From assembly GCA_017522255.1 (NCBI GenBank), contig JAFWZP010000054.1, forward strand, positions 1 through 57,820: a DNA stretch of 57,820 nt, in the 5' to 3' direction. Of the stretch, positions 24,405 to 33,199 are shown piece after piece. This stretch comes from Bacteroidales bacterium (lineage in GTDB: Bacteria > Bacteroidota > Bacteroidia > Bacteroidales > P3). Below the pieces are notes generated by a model. That model searched no databases. It was not told where the DNA came from and was given only the letters and a program-made list of their open reading frames with translations. Positions within the stretch are counted from its first letter, which is position 1; each line of letters opens with the position of its first letter. The position numbers were made by a program, and so were the translations under genes.

Positions 24405-25706
24405 CTAATATTTTATATATAATGGTAATTCATCAATAGTTTTTAACTTCTGAAACGTTTTTTTATCTGGAGAGATAAGTACTATTGTTGGGAATACATT
24501 TGTTTTAAATATATTAGAAAAACCTTTTGAGTGATAAATAATATGATTTATTTTATAACGTTCCACATATCTTTTTAAAGATTCTGCATTACCAGCAATA
24601 GGATTTACAATCATCAATTTTACATTATGTTTATTCATGTAATTTAGTCCTATTTTCGCAGTATTTTCTGAAATATTTTTTATTGTTTCCAAGCATGGCT
24701 TGCAACCTAAGGTCCAAAAATATAACAAAATCCATCCTTCTTCTGTTGCAAGTGTAGTCGTATCATTATTATAAATGCATACCATAGGATAATTCAAAAC
24801 AGTGTCATTAACGTTTTCATTCTTTTCTTTTCTATAAGTCCAACTTAAAGGAAGACTATCTAAAGTATTGTGACGACTATAATTCAAATACATTTCTTTT
24901 TCAAAGTCGAATATTGAATCTATCATACTTCGATTGTCTTCAAATGTAACATTAAGTTCTATTTTATTTATTTGCTGTGCTTCATTACTTGGATAATTCA
25001 TTGGATAAGAATAAATATATTGCAAACGTTTTTCAATATTGTTGTAATAGTAATTTATTGTATAAAAGTTTGGAATATCAAATTTACCACTTGCTTCATT
25101 ATAAAAATGAGATGTTGTATCATCGCGGGATACTATAGTATATTGAATGTCATTTATTATAGTATCTGATATTCTAGTAAAATTAATGTCTAATATATCA
25201 TTATATATTTTATATTCTTTAAGACCTAAATTCTTCCTATTGATTAGTTCAATAAAATATTTTACACGCTGTCTACATCTGTTATTATAATGCCAAAAAT
25301 AAGTGGTATAATCTCCATCATCATAATTTTCATGACTAACATTTATACCTTTTGTTAGTTCTAAGGTTTCGTTATCAATACACTTGAAGTAATCTTTTCT
25401 GAAAAGATAATATCGTTGATTAATGTAATTATCAATGAATACAACTTCTCTTTTGTTTCGAAAAACTTTATTTGTTAAATTATCAAGTGTCTGATAGTAT
25501 GAATTGCTATCAAGTATTACCTTATATTCAAAATTCCGATATTCATGGTTTATAATTGGTCGAAGAATGTTTTTTACATAAAAGTTGTGAGCTAGAGAAT
25601 TGTGTTGCGAGTATGTTTGAAAACAAAAAGCAAAGAAAATTGTAAAAAGAATCATCCCTACATTAATCAATTGTAAGGATGTTTTCTTTAAGGATTTTTT
25701 TTTCAT
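24405..25706 (-). CDS. Thioredoxin-like protein with CKPC site
   Basis: The 433-aa product has an N-terminal signal or membrane segment (about 14-34), a long region without recognised domain (about 35-310) and a C-terminal TlpA/thioredoxin-like domain with WILLYFWTLGCKPCLETIK (about 328-346) and the cis-Pro strand FPTIVLI (about 410). A CxxC in this context acts in periplasmic disulfide chemistry. It begins 6 bp after a Cys-rich lipoprotein gene on the same strand, which may be its substrate or partner. Long N-terminal regions before TlpA domains are common in Bacteroidota. Confidence 0.82.
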   Translation of the reverse strand: MKKKSLKKTSLQLINVGMILFTIFFAFCFQTYSQHNSLAHNFYVKNILRPIINHEYRNFEYKVILDSNSYYQTLDNLTNKVFRNKREVVFIDNYINQRYYLFRKDYFKCIDNETLELTKGINVSHENYDDGDYTTYFWHYNNRCRQRVKYFIELINRKNLGLKEYKIYNDILDINFTRISDTIINDIQYTIVSRDDTTSHFYNEASGKFDIPNFYTINYYYNNIEKRLQYIYSYPMNYPSNEAQQINKIELNVTFEDNRSMIDSIFDFEKEMYLNYSRHNTLDSLPLSWTYRKEKNENVNDTVLNYPMVCIYNNDTTTLATEEGWILLYFWTLGCKPCLETIKNISENTAKIGLNYMNKHNVKLMIVNPIAGNAESLKRYVERYKINHIIYHSKGFSNIFKTNVFPTIVLISPDKKTFQKLKTIDELPLYIKY

Positions 25707-25712
25707 TTTTAA

Positions 25713-26339
25713 CTATTTTGCAATTATTCCAATAGCTGTTAAAACCCATCCTATCACATCTTTCCATCCTATTTTGTTTGGATTTGGAGCGGGAATAACT
25801 TCTGCATCTGTTTTTTTACAAACACCACCTTCGTTTTTACATAATGTACAATTGTTATTTTCAAAATTACATCCATCACAATTTGTGGCTTCACATGTTA
25901 TCGTACGTCTTGGTGTATCTTCTTTTGCATAATAAACAATATTACCTTCTTCAGTAATTTCTTTATCCAAAACTACAAAAGATGTATAAGTAAATCCTGT
26001 TTCAATATTGAAAATTGTATGTCTCAAAATAGGAGTATTTTCCAAATCAAAAGGTTCTTTATCTTGAATGGAAATATCTTCAAAAACATAGTCTTCCCCG
26101 AGTTCTCTCTCAATTATTTCGCTAATAAGAATAGCATATTTTTCTTTATCAAATAAAAAAGAGTGTTCATCTTCTCCTTTTTTCGTTTCAGCCAACAAAA
26201 CTTTTTCAGGAACTTTGTCTAACTCTATAGACTTAATCTTAGCCATTTCTGTGTTTTCTTTTGTTTCTTTAGTACATGCAAAAAAGATTGAGGCCAAAAC
26301 ACATAAAAAAAAGCCCATTAAAATTGATATTTTTCTCAT
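25713..26339 (-). CDS. Cys-rich lipoprotein
   Basis: The 208-aa product has a lipobox (ASIFFAC, Cys-22), an acidic N-terminal half and a compact cysteine cluster (about residues 146-172) with six Cys in the pattern C-x4-C-x2-C-x6-C-x2-C-x6-C. It ends in a hydrophobic segment (IGWVLTAIGIIAK). The cluster could bind metal or form disulfides. It is the first gene of a two-gene unit with the thioredoxin-like protein (6-bp gap), which suggests that the cluster is redox active or needs oxidation. No family recognised. Confidence 0.7.
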   Translation of the reverse strand: MRKISILMGFFLCVLASIFFACTKETKENTEMAKIKSIELDKVPEKVLLAETKKGEDEHSFLFDKEKYAILISEIIERELGEDYVFEDISIQDKEPFDLENTPILRHTIFNIETGFTYTSFVVLDKEITEEGNIVYYAKEDTPRRTITCEATNCDGCNFENNNCTLCKNEGGVCKKTDAEVIPAPNPNKIGWKDVIGWVLTAIGIIAK

Positions 26340-26365
26340 AAGTATATAAATTAAATTTCAATTTG

Positions 26366-26373
26366 CAAAATTA
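26366..26373 (-). promoter_or_regulatory. Probable promoter (-7 TAATTTTG) for the Cys-rich lipoprotein
   Basis: TAATTTTG on the minus strand lies 26 bp before the ATG at 26339. Confidence 0.55.
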
Positions 26374-26548
26374 CTTTTTTTTTTAGAGATACACAAGTTA
26401 TATTGTAAAAAAAATGAATAAATATTATAATGATAAGTATAATACATTGTATAAAAGCCAAATAAGTTATAATATTTTTCTTTCTTTTTTTTCGGGAAAA
26501 TGAATTTCTTATGGAATTTATCGTTTTAGATATATTGATTTTTACAAA

Positions 26549-26586
26549 AAGAGCCTTGCTATTTATTTAGATATAGCAAAGCTCTT
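26549..26586 (-). terminator. Terminator after pepD
   Basis: AAGAGCCTTGCTAT (26549-26562) pairs with ATAGCAAAGCTCTT (26573-26586) with one mismatch, and the minus strand continues into a T run. It lies 25 bp beyond the pepD stop. Confidence 0.75.
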
Positions 26587-26611
26587 GGGTAAGTATTGCA
26601 CAGAAGCAGTA

Positions 26612-28066
26612 TTATTTTACAGGAATGTTCTTAAGAGTTTCCACAAGGTAATCCCAGAATTTTCCTACGCTGGCGATATTCACCTTTTCATCTGGAGAGT
26701 GTGGATACATAATAGTAGGTCCGAACGAAATCATATCCCAGTTAGGATACATAGTGCCAAACAAACCGCATTCCAAACCTGCGTGGATAGCCATTATCTT
26801 AGGTTCTTTGCCGTAAAGTTTGTTGTAAGTAGCCTGCATAGTGGTAAGGATAGGCGATTTCATGTTTGGTTTCCAACCGGGATAGCCACCTGCAAGTTCG
26901 CATTTGCCACCTGCAAGTTCGGCAAGGCATACAAGGCGTTCTGCCAAATCTTCTTTAGCACTGTCTACCGAGCTACGCAACAACGAGTGGATAGACATCT
27001 TGCTGCCGTCGGTTTTTACGATAGCCATGTTCAACGAAGTTTCAACCAATCCCGGCATAGAGTCGCTCATACGCATAACACCGTTAGGAGCAGCATATAC
27101 AAGGTTGATGCAACGGTTAGTGTCGGCTTCGGTCATCACAGCCTTAGGCATATCTACAGCTTCGTATTTCATAAAGAAGTCGCCATCAACGGCTTCAAGT
27201 TCTTTAGCCACAGCTTCAGCCACTTTGTCGAACTCTTTAAGTATGCAATCTTTGTGTTCTGTTGGGAATACAAGCACAGCCGAAGCTTCGCGAGGGATAG
27301 CATTGCGAAGGCTGCCACCGTCGATAGATTCAAGACGAATGCCACATTCTGCCACCCAACGCAATAGGCGTATCAATATCTTATTGGCGTTGCCACGGCC
27401 AAGTATGATGTCCATACCTGAGTGACCACCTTTAAGACCACCAACGATAAGTTTGTAAGCACAATATCCTGCAGGAACGGCTTCGGTGGCATAGTTGATA
27501 GTGATAGAAGCGTCGATACCGCCGGCACAGCCTACGTAAAGTTCACCTTCAGTTTCGCTATCAAGGTTAAGAAGTATGTCGCCATTAAGTTCGCCACTCT
27601 TAAGGCCGAAAGCACCAGTCATACCGGTTTCTTCGTCGATAGTGAATAGGGCTTCGATAGGGCCGTGTTCCAAAGTGGTAGAGGCCAACACAGTCATAGC
27701 AGCAGCGGCACCCATACCATTGTCGGCACCAAGGGTAGTACCGTTAGCCTTTACCCATTCGCCATCGATTCGAGTTTCGATAGGGTCGGTTTCGAAGTTA
27801 TGTACTTTATCGTTGTTCTTTTGAGGAACCATATCCACGTGGGCTTGCAATATTACGCCTTTGCGGTTTTCCATGCCTTTGGTGGCAGGTTTACGCATTA
27901 TTACGTTGCCTGTTTCGTCAACTTTGTACTCTAAATTGTGTTTTTTTGCAAATTCTACAAGGTATGCAACCACTTTTTCTTCATGTTTCGAAGGACGTGG
28001 AATTTGAGTAAGAGCATAAAAGTTTGCCCATAACTCTTTGGGATTCAAATTCAATATTTCACTCAT
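26612..28066 (-). CDS. pepD: Aminoacyl-histidine dipeptidase (PepD, M20 family)
   Basis: The 484-aa cytosolic zinc peptidase hydrolyses Xaa-His and related dipeptides. M20 features are HVDMVPQ (zinc His and catalytic Asp, about residue 80), GADNGMG (zinc Asp, about 116), the catalytic TIDEETGMTGAFG (about 145), NLDSETEGELYVGCAGG (about 170) and the C-terminal HAGLECGLF (zinc His, about 455). The length matches the bacterial PepD family. It is flanked by a terminator at its 3' end and is probably monocistronic. Confidence 0.95.
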   Translation of the reverse strand: MSEILNLNPKELWANFYALTQIPRPSKHEEKVVAYLVEFAKKHNLEYKVDETGNVIMRKPATKGMENRKGVILQAHVDMVPQKNNDKVHNFETDPIETRIDGEWVKANGTTLGADNGMGAAAAMTVLASTTLEHGPIEALFTIDEETGMTGAFGLKSGELNGDILLNLDSETEGELYVGCAGGIDASITINYATEAVPAGYCAYKLIVGGLKGGHSGMDIILGRGNANKILIRLLRWVAECGIRLESIDGGSLRNAIPREASAVLVFPTEHKDCILKEFDKVAEAVAKELEAVDGDFFMKYEAVDMPKAVMTEADTNRCINLVYAAPNGVMRMSDSMPGLVETSLNMAIVKTDGSKMSIHSLLRSSVDSAKEDLAERLVCLAELAGGKCELAGGYPGWKPNMKSPILTTMQATYNKLYGKEPKIMAIHAGLECGLFGTMYPNWDMISFGPTIMYPHSPDEKVNIASVGKFWDYLVETLKNIPVK

Positions 28067-28216
28067 ATCTGTTTATTTTTATGTTTTTCTATTAAGTTTT
28101 GAGGGTGCTAAATTACACATTTTTTCTCTATTAAACAAATAAAATTTCGATTGGGTATTTACCGATTGACAATATATGCTGCAAAAGTCTTTGATAATAC
28201 CTAATATTTATCGTTT

Positions 28217-29413
28217 TTATGTGTCGCATATAGCTTCGCATAGGTATATTGCTTTTTTCTCGTCGCATTTGGTAAGTCCTATTATGTATAGGTCGCCACC
28301 TTCTTTGAGCCGTAATTTTTTTTGCAATTCTTCGCTCGTCATAGGGTAGTTGCGTGTTATCACATGTACTCTGCCGTTTGTAATATCTTTTGCTACCTCT
28401 TTGGCTGATGGGTGGAGTTCTTTTATTACTTTGAATGTGCGTCCTGCAAAGTGTTCTATTTTGTTTTCGGAGGTGTATAGATGAGTGTTGCGGTGTATCT
28501 TTTTTACATCGTAAATGGTTGATATGGTTTTGAAAGCGCCGGCTTTTAGTAGTGCCACGTTGGGTTCGTAGATGTATTGTTCTATGTTGGCAGAGTAGTG
28601 TATCGATAGTGTTGTTTCTTTCTGTCGGTCGAATGTTATTCTGTCCATAGTGCCATTCGATTTAATGTTTATGCAGTGGCATTGTGGCGAAGTGTCGGCA
28701 CCTGAGGCTGAGCAAAGAAAAAGTATCTCTTTGCATTCGTTTTTTACGGCCACTATTGTTATTTCGCAAACGTGTTTCAGTTGAGCCACAGCCTCTGCTA
28801 TGTCGAGCATCGGCGACGATTTTATCAGCAGCATATCGGCTTTGTCAAGCAACATATCTATGTTTTCCAATATGTTTGGAGTGCAGTTTTCCAGTGCCGA
28901 TACTTTTCGTCCTTTTTCATCGCGACGGGCAGGGTCGGCATAAATAAGGTCGAAATGTTTGTCGGTATTTTTCAAAAACTCTATGCTGTCGGTGCAGTGG
29001 GTGATGATGTTGTCAATTCCAAGTGCCTTAAAGTTGTGTGTGGCAATGGTGTTAAGTTCTTCGTTCTGTTCTATATAGTTTACAGCGATGGCTTGTTTGG
29101 CCATAAAAAGGCTGTCTATTCCCAGTCCGCCCGTTATGTCGGCTATGTGTTTACCTTTGGCATATTCGGTGGCTTTGAATAAGGCAGTGGTTTCGGACGA
29201 GCATTGTTCTCTGTTGAGTTTTGGAGGATAAACAAAGTCATCGCAAAGTGCTACGCTTGGCAGTTTGTCTTGTGCCATGCGGTAGCCTTCTATCTGTTGT
29301 GCCACAAACTTCATATCCCATTGAGGGTGTTTTTTTTGTTGCAGCACCAGCGATAGCGGGTCTTTGCCTCTGTTCGAGAGTATAAATTCCTTTAGTTCGT
29401 CGCTCCAATTCAT
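28217..29413 (-). CDS. Class I SAM methyltransferase with THUMP-like domain
   Basis: The 398-aa protein has an N-terminal helical region, a Rossmann methyltransferase domain (about 85-250) with the SAM loop IADITGGLGIDSLFMA (about 90) and the motif IV-like DPARRD (about 160), and a C-terminal THUMP-like domain (about 310-395). Proteins of this arrangement are conserved in Bacteroidota and are presumed RNA or small-molecule methyltransferases; the substrate is not known. The gene sits between pepD and a nucleotidyltransferase, all leftward. Confidence 0.85.
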   Translation of the reverse strand: MNWSDELKEFILSNRGKDPLSLVLQQKKHPQWDMKFVAQQIEGYRMAQDKLPSVALCDDFVYPPKLNREQCSSETTALFKATEYAKGKHIADITGGLGIDSLFMAKQAIAVNYIEQNEELNTIATHNFKALGIDNIITHCTDSIEFLKNTDKHFDLIYADPARRDEKGRKVSALENCTPNILENIDMLLDKADMLLIKSSPMLDIAEAVAQLKHVCEITIVAVKNECKEILFLCSASGADTSPQCHCINIKSNGTMDRITFDRQKETTLSIHYSANIEQYIYEPNVALLKAGAFKTISTIYDVKKIHRNTHLYTSENKIEHFAGRTFKVIKELHPSAKEVAKDITNGRVHVITRNYPMTSEELQKKLRLKEGGDLYIIGLTKCDEKKAIYLCEAICDT

Positions 29414-29440
29414 TTTTTCTGATGCGGTAGTTTTTTGAAA

Positions 29441-29471
29441 CTGTAAAAGTCCCGCGTTGGGACTTTTACAG
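29441..29471 (-). terminator. Hairpin terminator after the nucleotidyltransferase gene
   Basis: A perfect 13-bp stem, CTGTAAAAGTCCC (29441-29453) and GGGACTTTTACAG (29459-29471), is followed on the minus strand by a weak T/A-rich tail. It separates 29491-30384 from the methyltransferase gene. Confidence 0.65.
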
Positions 29472-29490
29472 CAATGTTATGATTGGTGTA

Positions 29491-30384
29491 TTAATAAATG
29501 CCTTTGTCGTGTAGTTCTTTTAGGCGGTTTACCACCATTGGGCGATCTTCTTTGTAGGTAACGCCAAACCATTGTGCAGTGGTTTTAAGCACACGCATTT
29601 TGGCATATCCTCTGTCGATGAAGGTGTTCACTGCAAAAGGTATGTAGTATTCCGATTTCAGTTCGTTGCCCGATTTTTTCAAGAAGTCTACAAATAGCTT
29701 TTCCGATTCCACAAAGTAGTCGGGTGTAAAACCAAATAGGTTCATCGATACGGTGGTGTCGGGTTGCAATGGGTGTAGGCTTCCGTCGCTGTCTTTGTAT
29801 TCTATGCCGTTTTGGCTGCGTGCTATCGAGGTGCGCTCGGTCATCGACACAAGGTAGTTGTTTTCGTCGATGTTGCAAACACCACGCGACACCGAGCCGT
29901 TTTCGGACAATGTGTTTTCCAAACGGTAGCCCACCATGCAGTAGTCGCCTTTGCTGTCGGCAGCAAGGGTTTGCAGGTATTCGGCCATCACACGGAAAGC
30001 GTCTTGACCATAAAAGTCGTCGGCATTGATAATGGCAAATGGTTCGTTCACCACGTCTTTTGCCATAAGTATGGCGTGGTTGGTGCCCCATGGTTTTTCT
30101 CTGCCTTCGGGTACTTTGAATCCTTCAGGTAGTTTGTCCAGTTCTTGGAACACGTATTCCATTTCTATCTTGTTGTCGAAACGTTGTGGATTGATGGCTG
30201 CTTTAAACTCGTTTTCAAAGCTGTGGCGTATTACAAATACCACTTTTCCAAATCCTGCACGAATGGCATCGCGGATAGAGTAGTCCATAATTGTTTCACC
30301 GTTAGGACCCACACCGTCCATTTGTTTGAGTCCTCCATAGCGGCTACCCATGCCGGCAGCCAATACTAATAATGTTGGTTTCAT
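29491..30384 (-). CDS. Sugar-phosphate nucleotidyltransferase family protein
   Basis: The 297-aa cytosolic protein has the nucleotidyltransferase start LVLAAGMGSRYGGLKQ (about 6-21) with the phosphate-binding G-x-G-x-R loop, then the metal-binding INADDFYG (about 118) and a C-terminal region without a hexapeptide repeat. Members activate a sugar phosphate as an NDP-sugar, for polysaccharide or cofactor synthesis; the sugar here is not evident. It lies 18 bp downstream of tadA and is probably in the same leftward unit as 31584-30403. Confidence 0.85.
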   Translation of the reverse strand: MKPTLLVLAAGMGSRYGGLKQMDGVGPNGETIMDYSIRDAIRAGFGKVVFVIRHSFENEFKAAINPQRFDNKIEMEYVFQELDKLPEGFKVPEGREKPWGTNHAILMAKDVVNEPFAIINADDFYGQDAFRVMAEYLQTLAADSKGDYCMVGYRLENTLSENGSVSRGVCNIDENNYLVSMTERTSIARSQNGIEYKDSDGSLHPLQPDTTVSMNLFGFTPDYFVESEKLFVDFLKKSGNELKSEYYIPFAVNTFIDRGYAKMRVLKTTAQWFGVTYKEDRPMVVNRLKELHDKGIY

Positions 30385-30402
30385 ATTTATATCGTATTTA
30401 AA

Positions 30403-30849
30403 TTAATATTTTCGTTTTTGTAAAAAGAAATCTTTCAGCAGTGTTTCGCATTCTTCGGCAAGTATTCCTTTTGTAACCTTGGTTTTGGGATGCAGTATTG
30501 CCGAGCTTATTGTGGAGTATCCTCTTTTTGTGTCCGATGCTCCGTATACAATGCGTCCTATTTGAGTCCATGCTGCGGCACCGGCACACATCACACATGG
30601 TTCGAGGGTTACATACAAAGTGCAGTTTTGCAGATATTTGCCACCTATTGTAGATGTGGCAGAAGTAAAAGCGAGCATTTCGGCATGTGCCGTAACGTCG
30701 TTGAGTTGTTCGGTATTATTGTAGCTGCGTGCTATTATCCTGTCGTTGCATACAATAATGGCACCAACGGGTATCTCGTCGGCGTTAAAGGCTTTGCGAG
30801 CTTCTTTAAGTGCCTCTCTCATATAGTATTCGTCCGAAGTGTCGAGCAT
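30403..30849 (-). CDS. tadA: tRNA-specific adenosine deaminase TadA / CDA-fold deaminase
   Basis: The 148-aa zinc deaminase has AHAEM (zinc His and catalytic Glu, about residue 54) and LEPCVMCAGA (two zinc Cys, about 82-91), with EIPVGAIIV at the front strand. These match TadA, which converts A34 to inosine in tRNA-Arg(ACG). The C-terminal part (CETLLKDFFLQKRK) is also TadA-like. It starts 6 bp after the LolA-like gene and precedes the nucleotidyltransferase. Confidence 0.9.
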   Translation of the reverse strand: MLDTSDEYYMREALKEARKAFNADEIPVGAIIVCNDRIIARSYNNTEQLNDVTAHAEMLAFTSATSTIGGKYLQNCTLYVTLEPCVMCAGAAAWTQIGRIVYGASDTKRGYSTISSAILHPKTKVTKGILAEECETLLKDFFLQKRKY

Positions 30850-30855
30850 AGTGTG

Positions 30856-31584
30856 TTATTTTATTTCAAATATGTTTGGGTCAAAGGGTAATAGTTCGGT
30901 TTGTGTATAGTAAATAGTTATGGCGTTGAAGTGTTGGTAGCTTTCCACCGATGGGAATATATATACACCATCGACGGGTAAGTATTCGTTTATTGCACGC
31001 CATTGCACTTCGTGGCGACGTTTGCCTGTCTCGGGTACCACAGGCATCATCAGAAATAGCAGTCCCGTCGATTTTTCGAACATATAATAGCGGTCTAAGT
31101 GGTCGGGGTCTACTACCATTACACGATAAACCTCTTGTCCTTCCAAGTTTATGATGTCGCATTTTTTAAATTCCAAGCTACGTGCCTCCCATGTGTGTAT
31201 GGGTTTGCGATAGTCGTAGCCCGTTATACTGTCGTGATATAACGTTAAACTAAGGGTATCCCAACGTTCTAAACCGGGCTTGTAGTGCCAATATTTTTTG
31301 CCGTTGGAACAAAAACCAACTATTTGTTTGCCTTGATGGTATAATTCCACTCGCGAAAATTTGTTGCCATAAAACCAGCGTTTCATATACATGGTATCGC
31401 CGGGAAAGTTGTTTTCGGTTATTGCTGATTCCAAATACACCGTTTTATTGGGAAGATTGTCGTAATTTAATAATTTCAAGTAGTTGGTAACCACTGCTTG
31501 AGATAACGAATCTTGTTGTGCATATACAGCAGAGCATAGTATCATTGTTGATATGCAAAATGCAATTGTTCTTATTTTTATCAT
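30856..31584 (-). CDS. Exported LolA-like / outer-membrane lipoprotein-sorting family protein
   Basis: The 242-aa product has a signal peptide (1-22, AVYAQ) and a fold typical of LolA/LolB-like proteins: a half-barrel built from repeated strands (YMKRWFYGNKFSRVELYHQGKQIVGFCSNGKKYW, then LEGQEVYRVMVVDPD, YYMFEKSTGLLF). Such proteins bind acylated ligands in the periplasm. Bacteroidota encode several paralogues of uncertain role besides the true lipoprotein carrier. It is the first gene of a leftward set with tadA and the nucleotidyltransferase. A clear TAnnTTTG motif is not seen upstream. Confidence 0.72.
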   Translation of the reverse strand: MIKIRTIAFCISTMILCSAVYAQQDSLSQAVVTNYLKLLNYDNLPNKTVYLESAITENNFPGDTMYMKRWFYGNKFSRVELYHQGKQIVGFCSNGKKYWHYKPGLERWDTLSLTLYHDSITGYDYRKPIHTWEARSLEFKKCDIINLEGQEVYRVMVVDPDHLDRYYMFEKSTGLLFLMMPVVPETGKRRHEVQWRAINEYLPVDGVYIFPSVESYQHFNAITIYYTQTELLPFDPNIFEIK

Positions 31585-31697
31585 AGTGCTACGTTAATTT
31601 TCATTCTATAACGACTTTTTTGTATTCTTATTTTTTGAGGATAGAATAATATCTCACATTTTTTTGAAAAAACTTCCTTATGGCAGCTTTATAAACA

Positions 31698-31890
31698 TGT
31701 CGTGATGTTGTAAAAATTTCATCGCGAGGAAAAATTAAAGCCGTAGTGATGAAAGAAATACTTGGAAAATATATTTTGAAAAATCTTGTATATCAACGAT
31801 TCTGTAAATTGGCATCCGATGTGTAATCATAGTATACTGTCAATTAAATTATACCCTACCGTCAATTGATTTTTGATATACCATCAATGC
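31698..31890 (+). repeat. 22-bp-phased intergenic repeat array C
   Basis: Cores TGTCGTGATG, CATCGCGAGG and CGTAGTGATG start at 31698, 31720 and 31742. A second group, ACTGTCAATT (31836), ACCGTCAATT (31858) and ACCATCAATG (31880), repeats at the same 22-bp period. ATACCCTAC (31851) corresponds to the hairpin arm of arrays A, B and D, but the second arm is lost. The gene-free stretch 31585-32212 otherwise contains AT-rich sequence and one promoter at 32174. Confidence 0.72.
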
Positions 31891-32173
31891 AACGACGAAT
31901 GGGTGTTGTGATTTTTGTGGTTTGTTTTGTCCAAAAATATGGATTATTGCCTGAAATATCTAAAACGTTATTTTTTTTGCAAGTTTCTTTAGCAAAAAAT
32001 GAATTAAATACACTTTTATGCATCCAAAAAGAGTCCGAAATAATAAGTTTGCTACATTTTTTTTCTTTTTTTATGAGTGAGTCAATATGTTTATAATCAA
32101 AATATTGATGATTTATTTTGGAATAATGTAAAAAAAAATCTGCATAATTATGCACAAAATAAAAAAAAAATAC

Positions 32174-32181
32174 TATTTTTG
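32174..32181 (+). promoter_or_regulatory. Probable promoter (-7 TATTTTTG) for the DUF2975/HTH operon
   Basis: TATTTTTG is a TAnnTTTG match 32 bp before the ATG at 32213, following a long A run. Confidence 0.5.
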
Positions 32182-32212
32182 CATATCGTTTATCGATAAA
32201 AAAGAATGAAAG

Positions 32213-32905
32213 ATGAAGCAATGTAAAAACAAAAAATTAAAAAGATTGTGGGTCTTGTATGGAACCTTTTTTACCATAGTGGTGATAACTTTGGGATTGT
32301 TTTTATCAGATATTTTGATTACCAACGATCATGATGATCTTATAAAATTTAAGGAACAGCAGAAAAGTTTGAATTTCACTACCATACGTAGTACAGATTT
32401 GAAAAGTTCGGCAAGCGAATATATATTCGATATTCCGATAGAAAACCCCAACGATAGTGCGATACATCTTTCGGCACGTGTGAATGGATACGATATTGTA
32501 ATTTCTACAGAAGATGTTCAAAAGTTAGATTCCCCCTATCAAACTCTTACATATGTGTTTCAATGTATTTGGTTGTTATGTTTGGTATTAGTGTTTGTGT
32601 TTGTGTTTGTCATTCTGTATTCGTTTTATAAATCAATAAAACAAGGTACAGTATTTCAAAAGAGAGATATTCGTTGGTTGACATTGATAGGAGTATTGTT
32701 TTTGGTGATGACATTAAGCATTGACATAGCAAGATATTTTGAGCACCAATATGTATTACAGTTTTTGCAAGGCACTTCGGTGGAAGTTGACGGAAATTTA
32801 TACATCAATTTTGTGCGTATATTATCCGGTTTGTTAATACTTTTTGTTGCCGAATTGTTTAAGATAGGTTCTGATATTCAAGAAGAACAAGATTTAACCA
32901 TTTAA
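32213..32905 (+). CDS. DUF2975 family membrane protein
   Basis: The 230-aa inner-membrane protein has four predicted membrane segments (about 12-34, 120-143, 155-172, 197-215) and an extracytoplasmic loop between the first two. DUF2975 proteins are typically encoded together with a small YozG-type HTH regulator, as here, and their function is not established. Its TAA stop overlaps an ATG of the HTH gene (TAATG). A promoter motif lies upstream. The pair resembles membrane-protein/regulator two-gene sensors. Confidence 0.85.
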   Translation: MKQCKNKKLKRLWVLYGTFFTIVVITLGLFLSDILITNDHDDLIKFKEQQKSLNFTTIRSTDLKSSASEYIFDIPIENPNDSAIHLSARVNGYDIVISTEDVQKLDSPYQTLTYVFQCIWLLCLVLVFVFVFVILYSFYKSIKQGTVFQKRDIRWLTLIGVLFLVMTLSIDIARYFEHQYVLQFLQGTSVEVDGNLYINFVRILSGLLILFVAELFKIGSDIQEEQDLTI

Positions 32906-32919
32906 TGCGGGAGGTGAGT

Positions 32920-33135
32920 ATGGGAAGAATAGTAGTAAATGTAGATGTAATGATGGCGAAGCGAAAAATGTCGCTGTCCGAGTTGGCTGAACGCATTGAT
33001 ATAACGCCGGCTAACCTTTCTATCTTAAAAACCGGAAAGGCAAGAGCTATAAGATTTTCGACTCTGGAGGCTCTTTGTCGCGAGCTTAGATGCCAGCCTA
33101 AAGATTTGTTGGAATATATAAACGACGAAGATTAA
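32920..33135 (+). CDS. Small XRE/YozG-like HTH regulator
   Basis: Starting at ATG 32920 (MGRIVVNVDVMMAKRKMS) gives a 71-aa Cro/C1-type helix-turn-helix protein: helix 2/3 region LSELAERIDITPANLSILKTGKARAIRFSTLEALCREL (about 18-55, shown in parts). I prefer this start because GGAGGTG lies 6 bp before it, a strong Shine-Dalgarno rarely seen in this window; the overlapping ATG at 32905 would add five residues. It is the usual partner of DUF2975 and probably regulates the operon. Confidence 0.88.
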   Translation: MGRIVVNVDVMMAKRKMSLSELAERIDITPANLSILKTGKARAIRFSTLEALCRELRCQPKDLLEYINDED

Positions 33136-33199
33136 GATATTAAATAACAGAAATAAATAATAAATTAAATAATTACATAACAAATAAATTTTTAATAGT

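Noticed and set aside
26585-27367. Rightward frame opposite pepD
   Set aside because: pepD has all catalytic motifs; the opposite frame has none and begins inside the terminator.
31862-32221. Leftward 119-codon frame in the intergenic region before 32213
   Set aside because: It overlaps the next gene's start, covers the array C repeats and a rightward promoter, and is low-complexity Phe/Lys-rich sequence.
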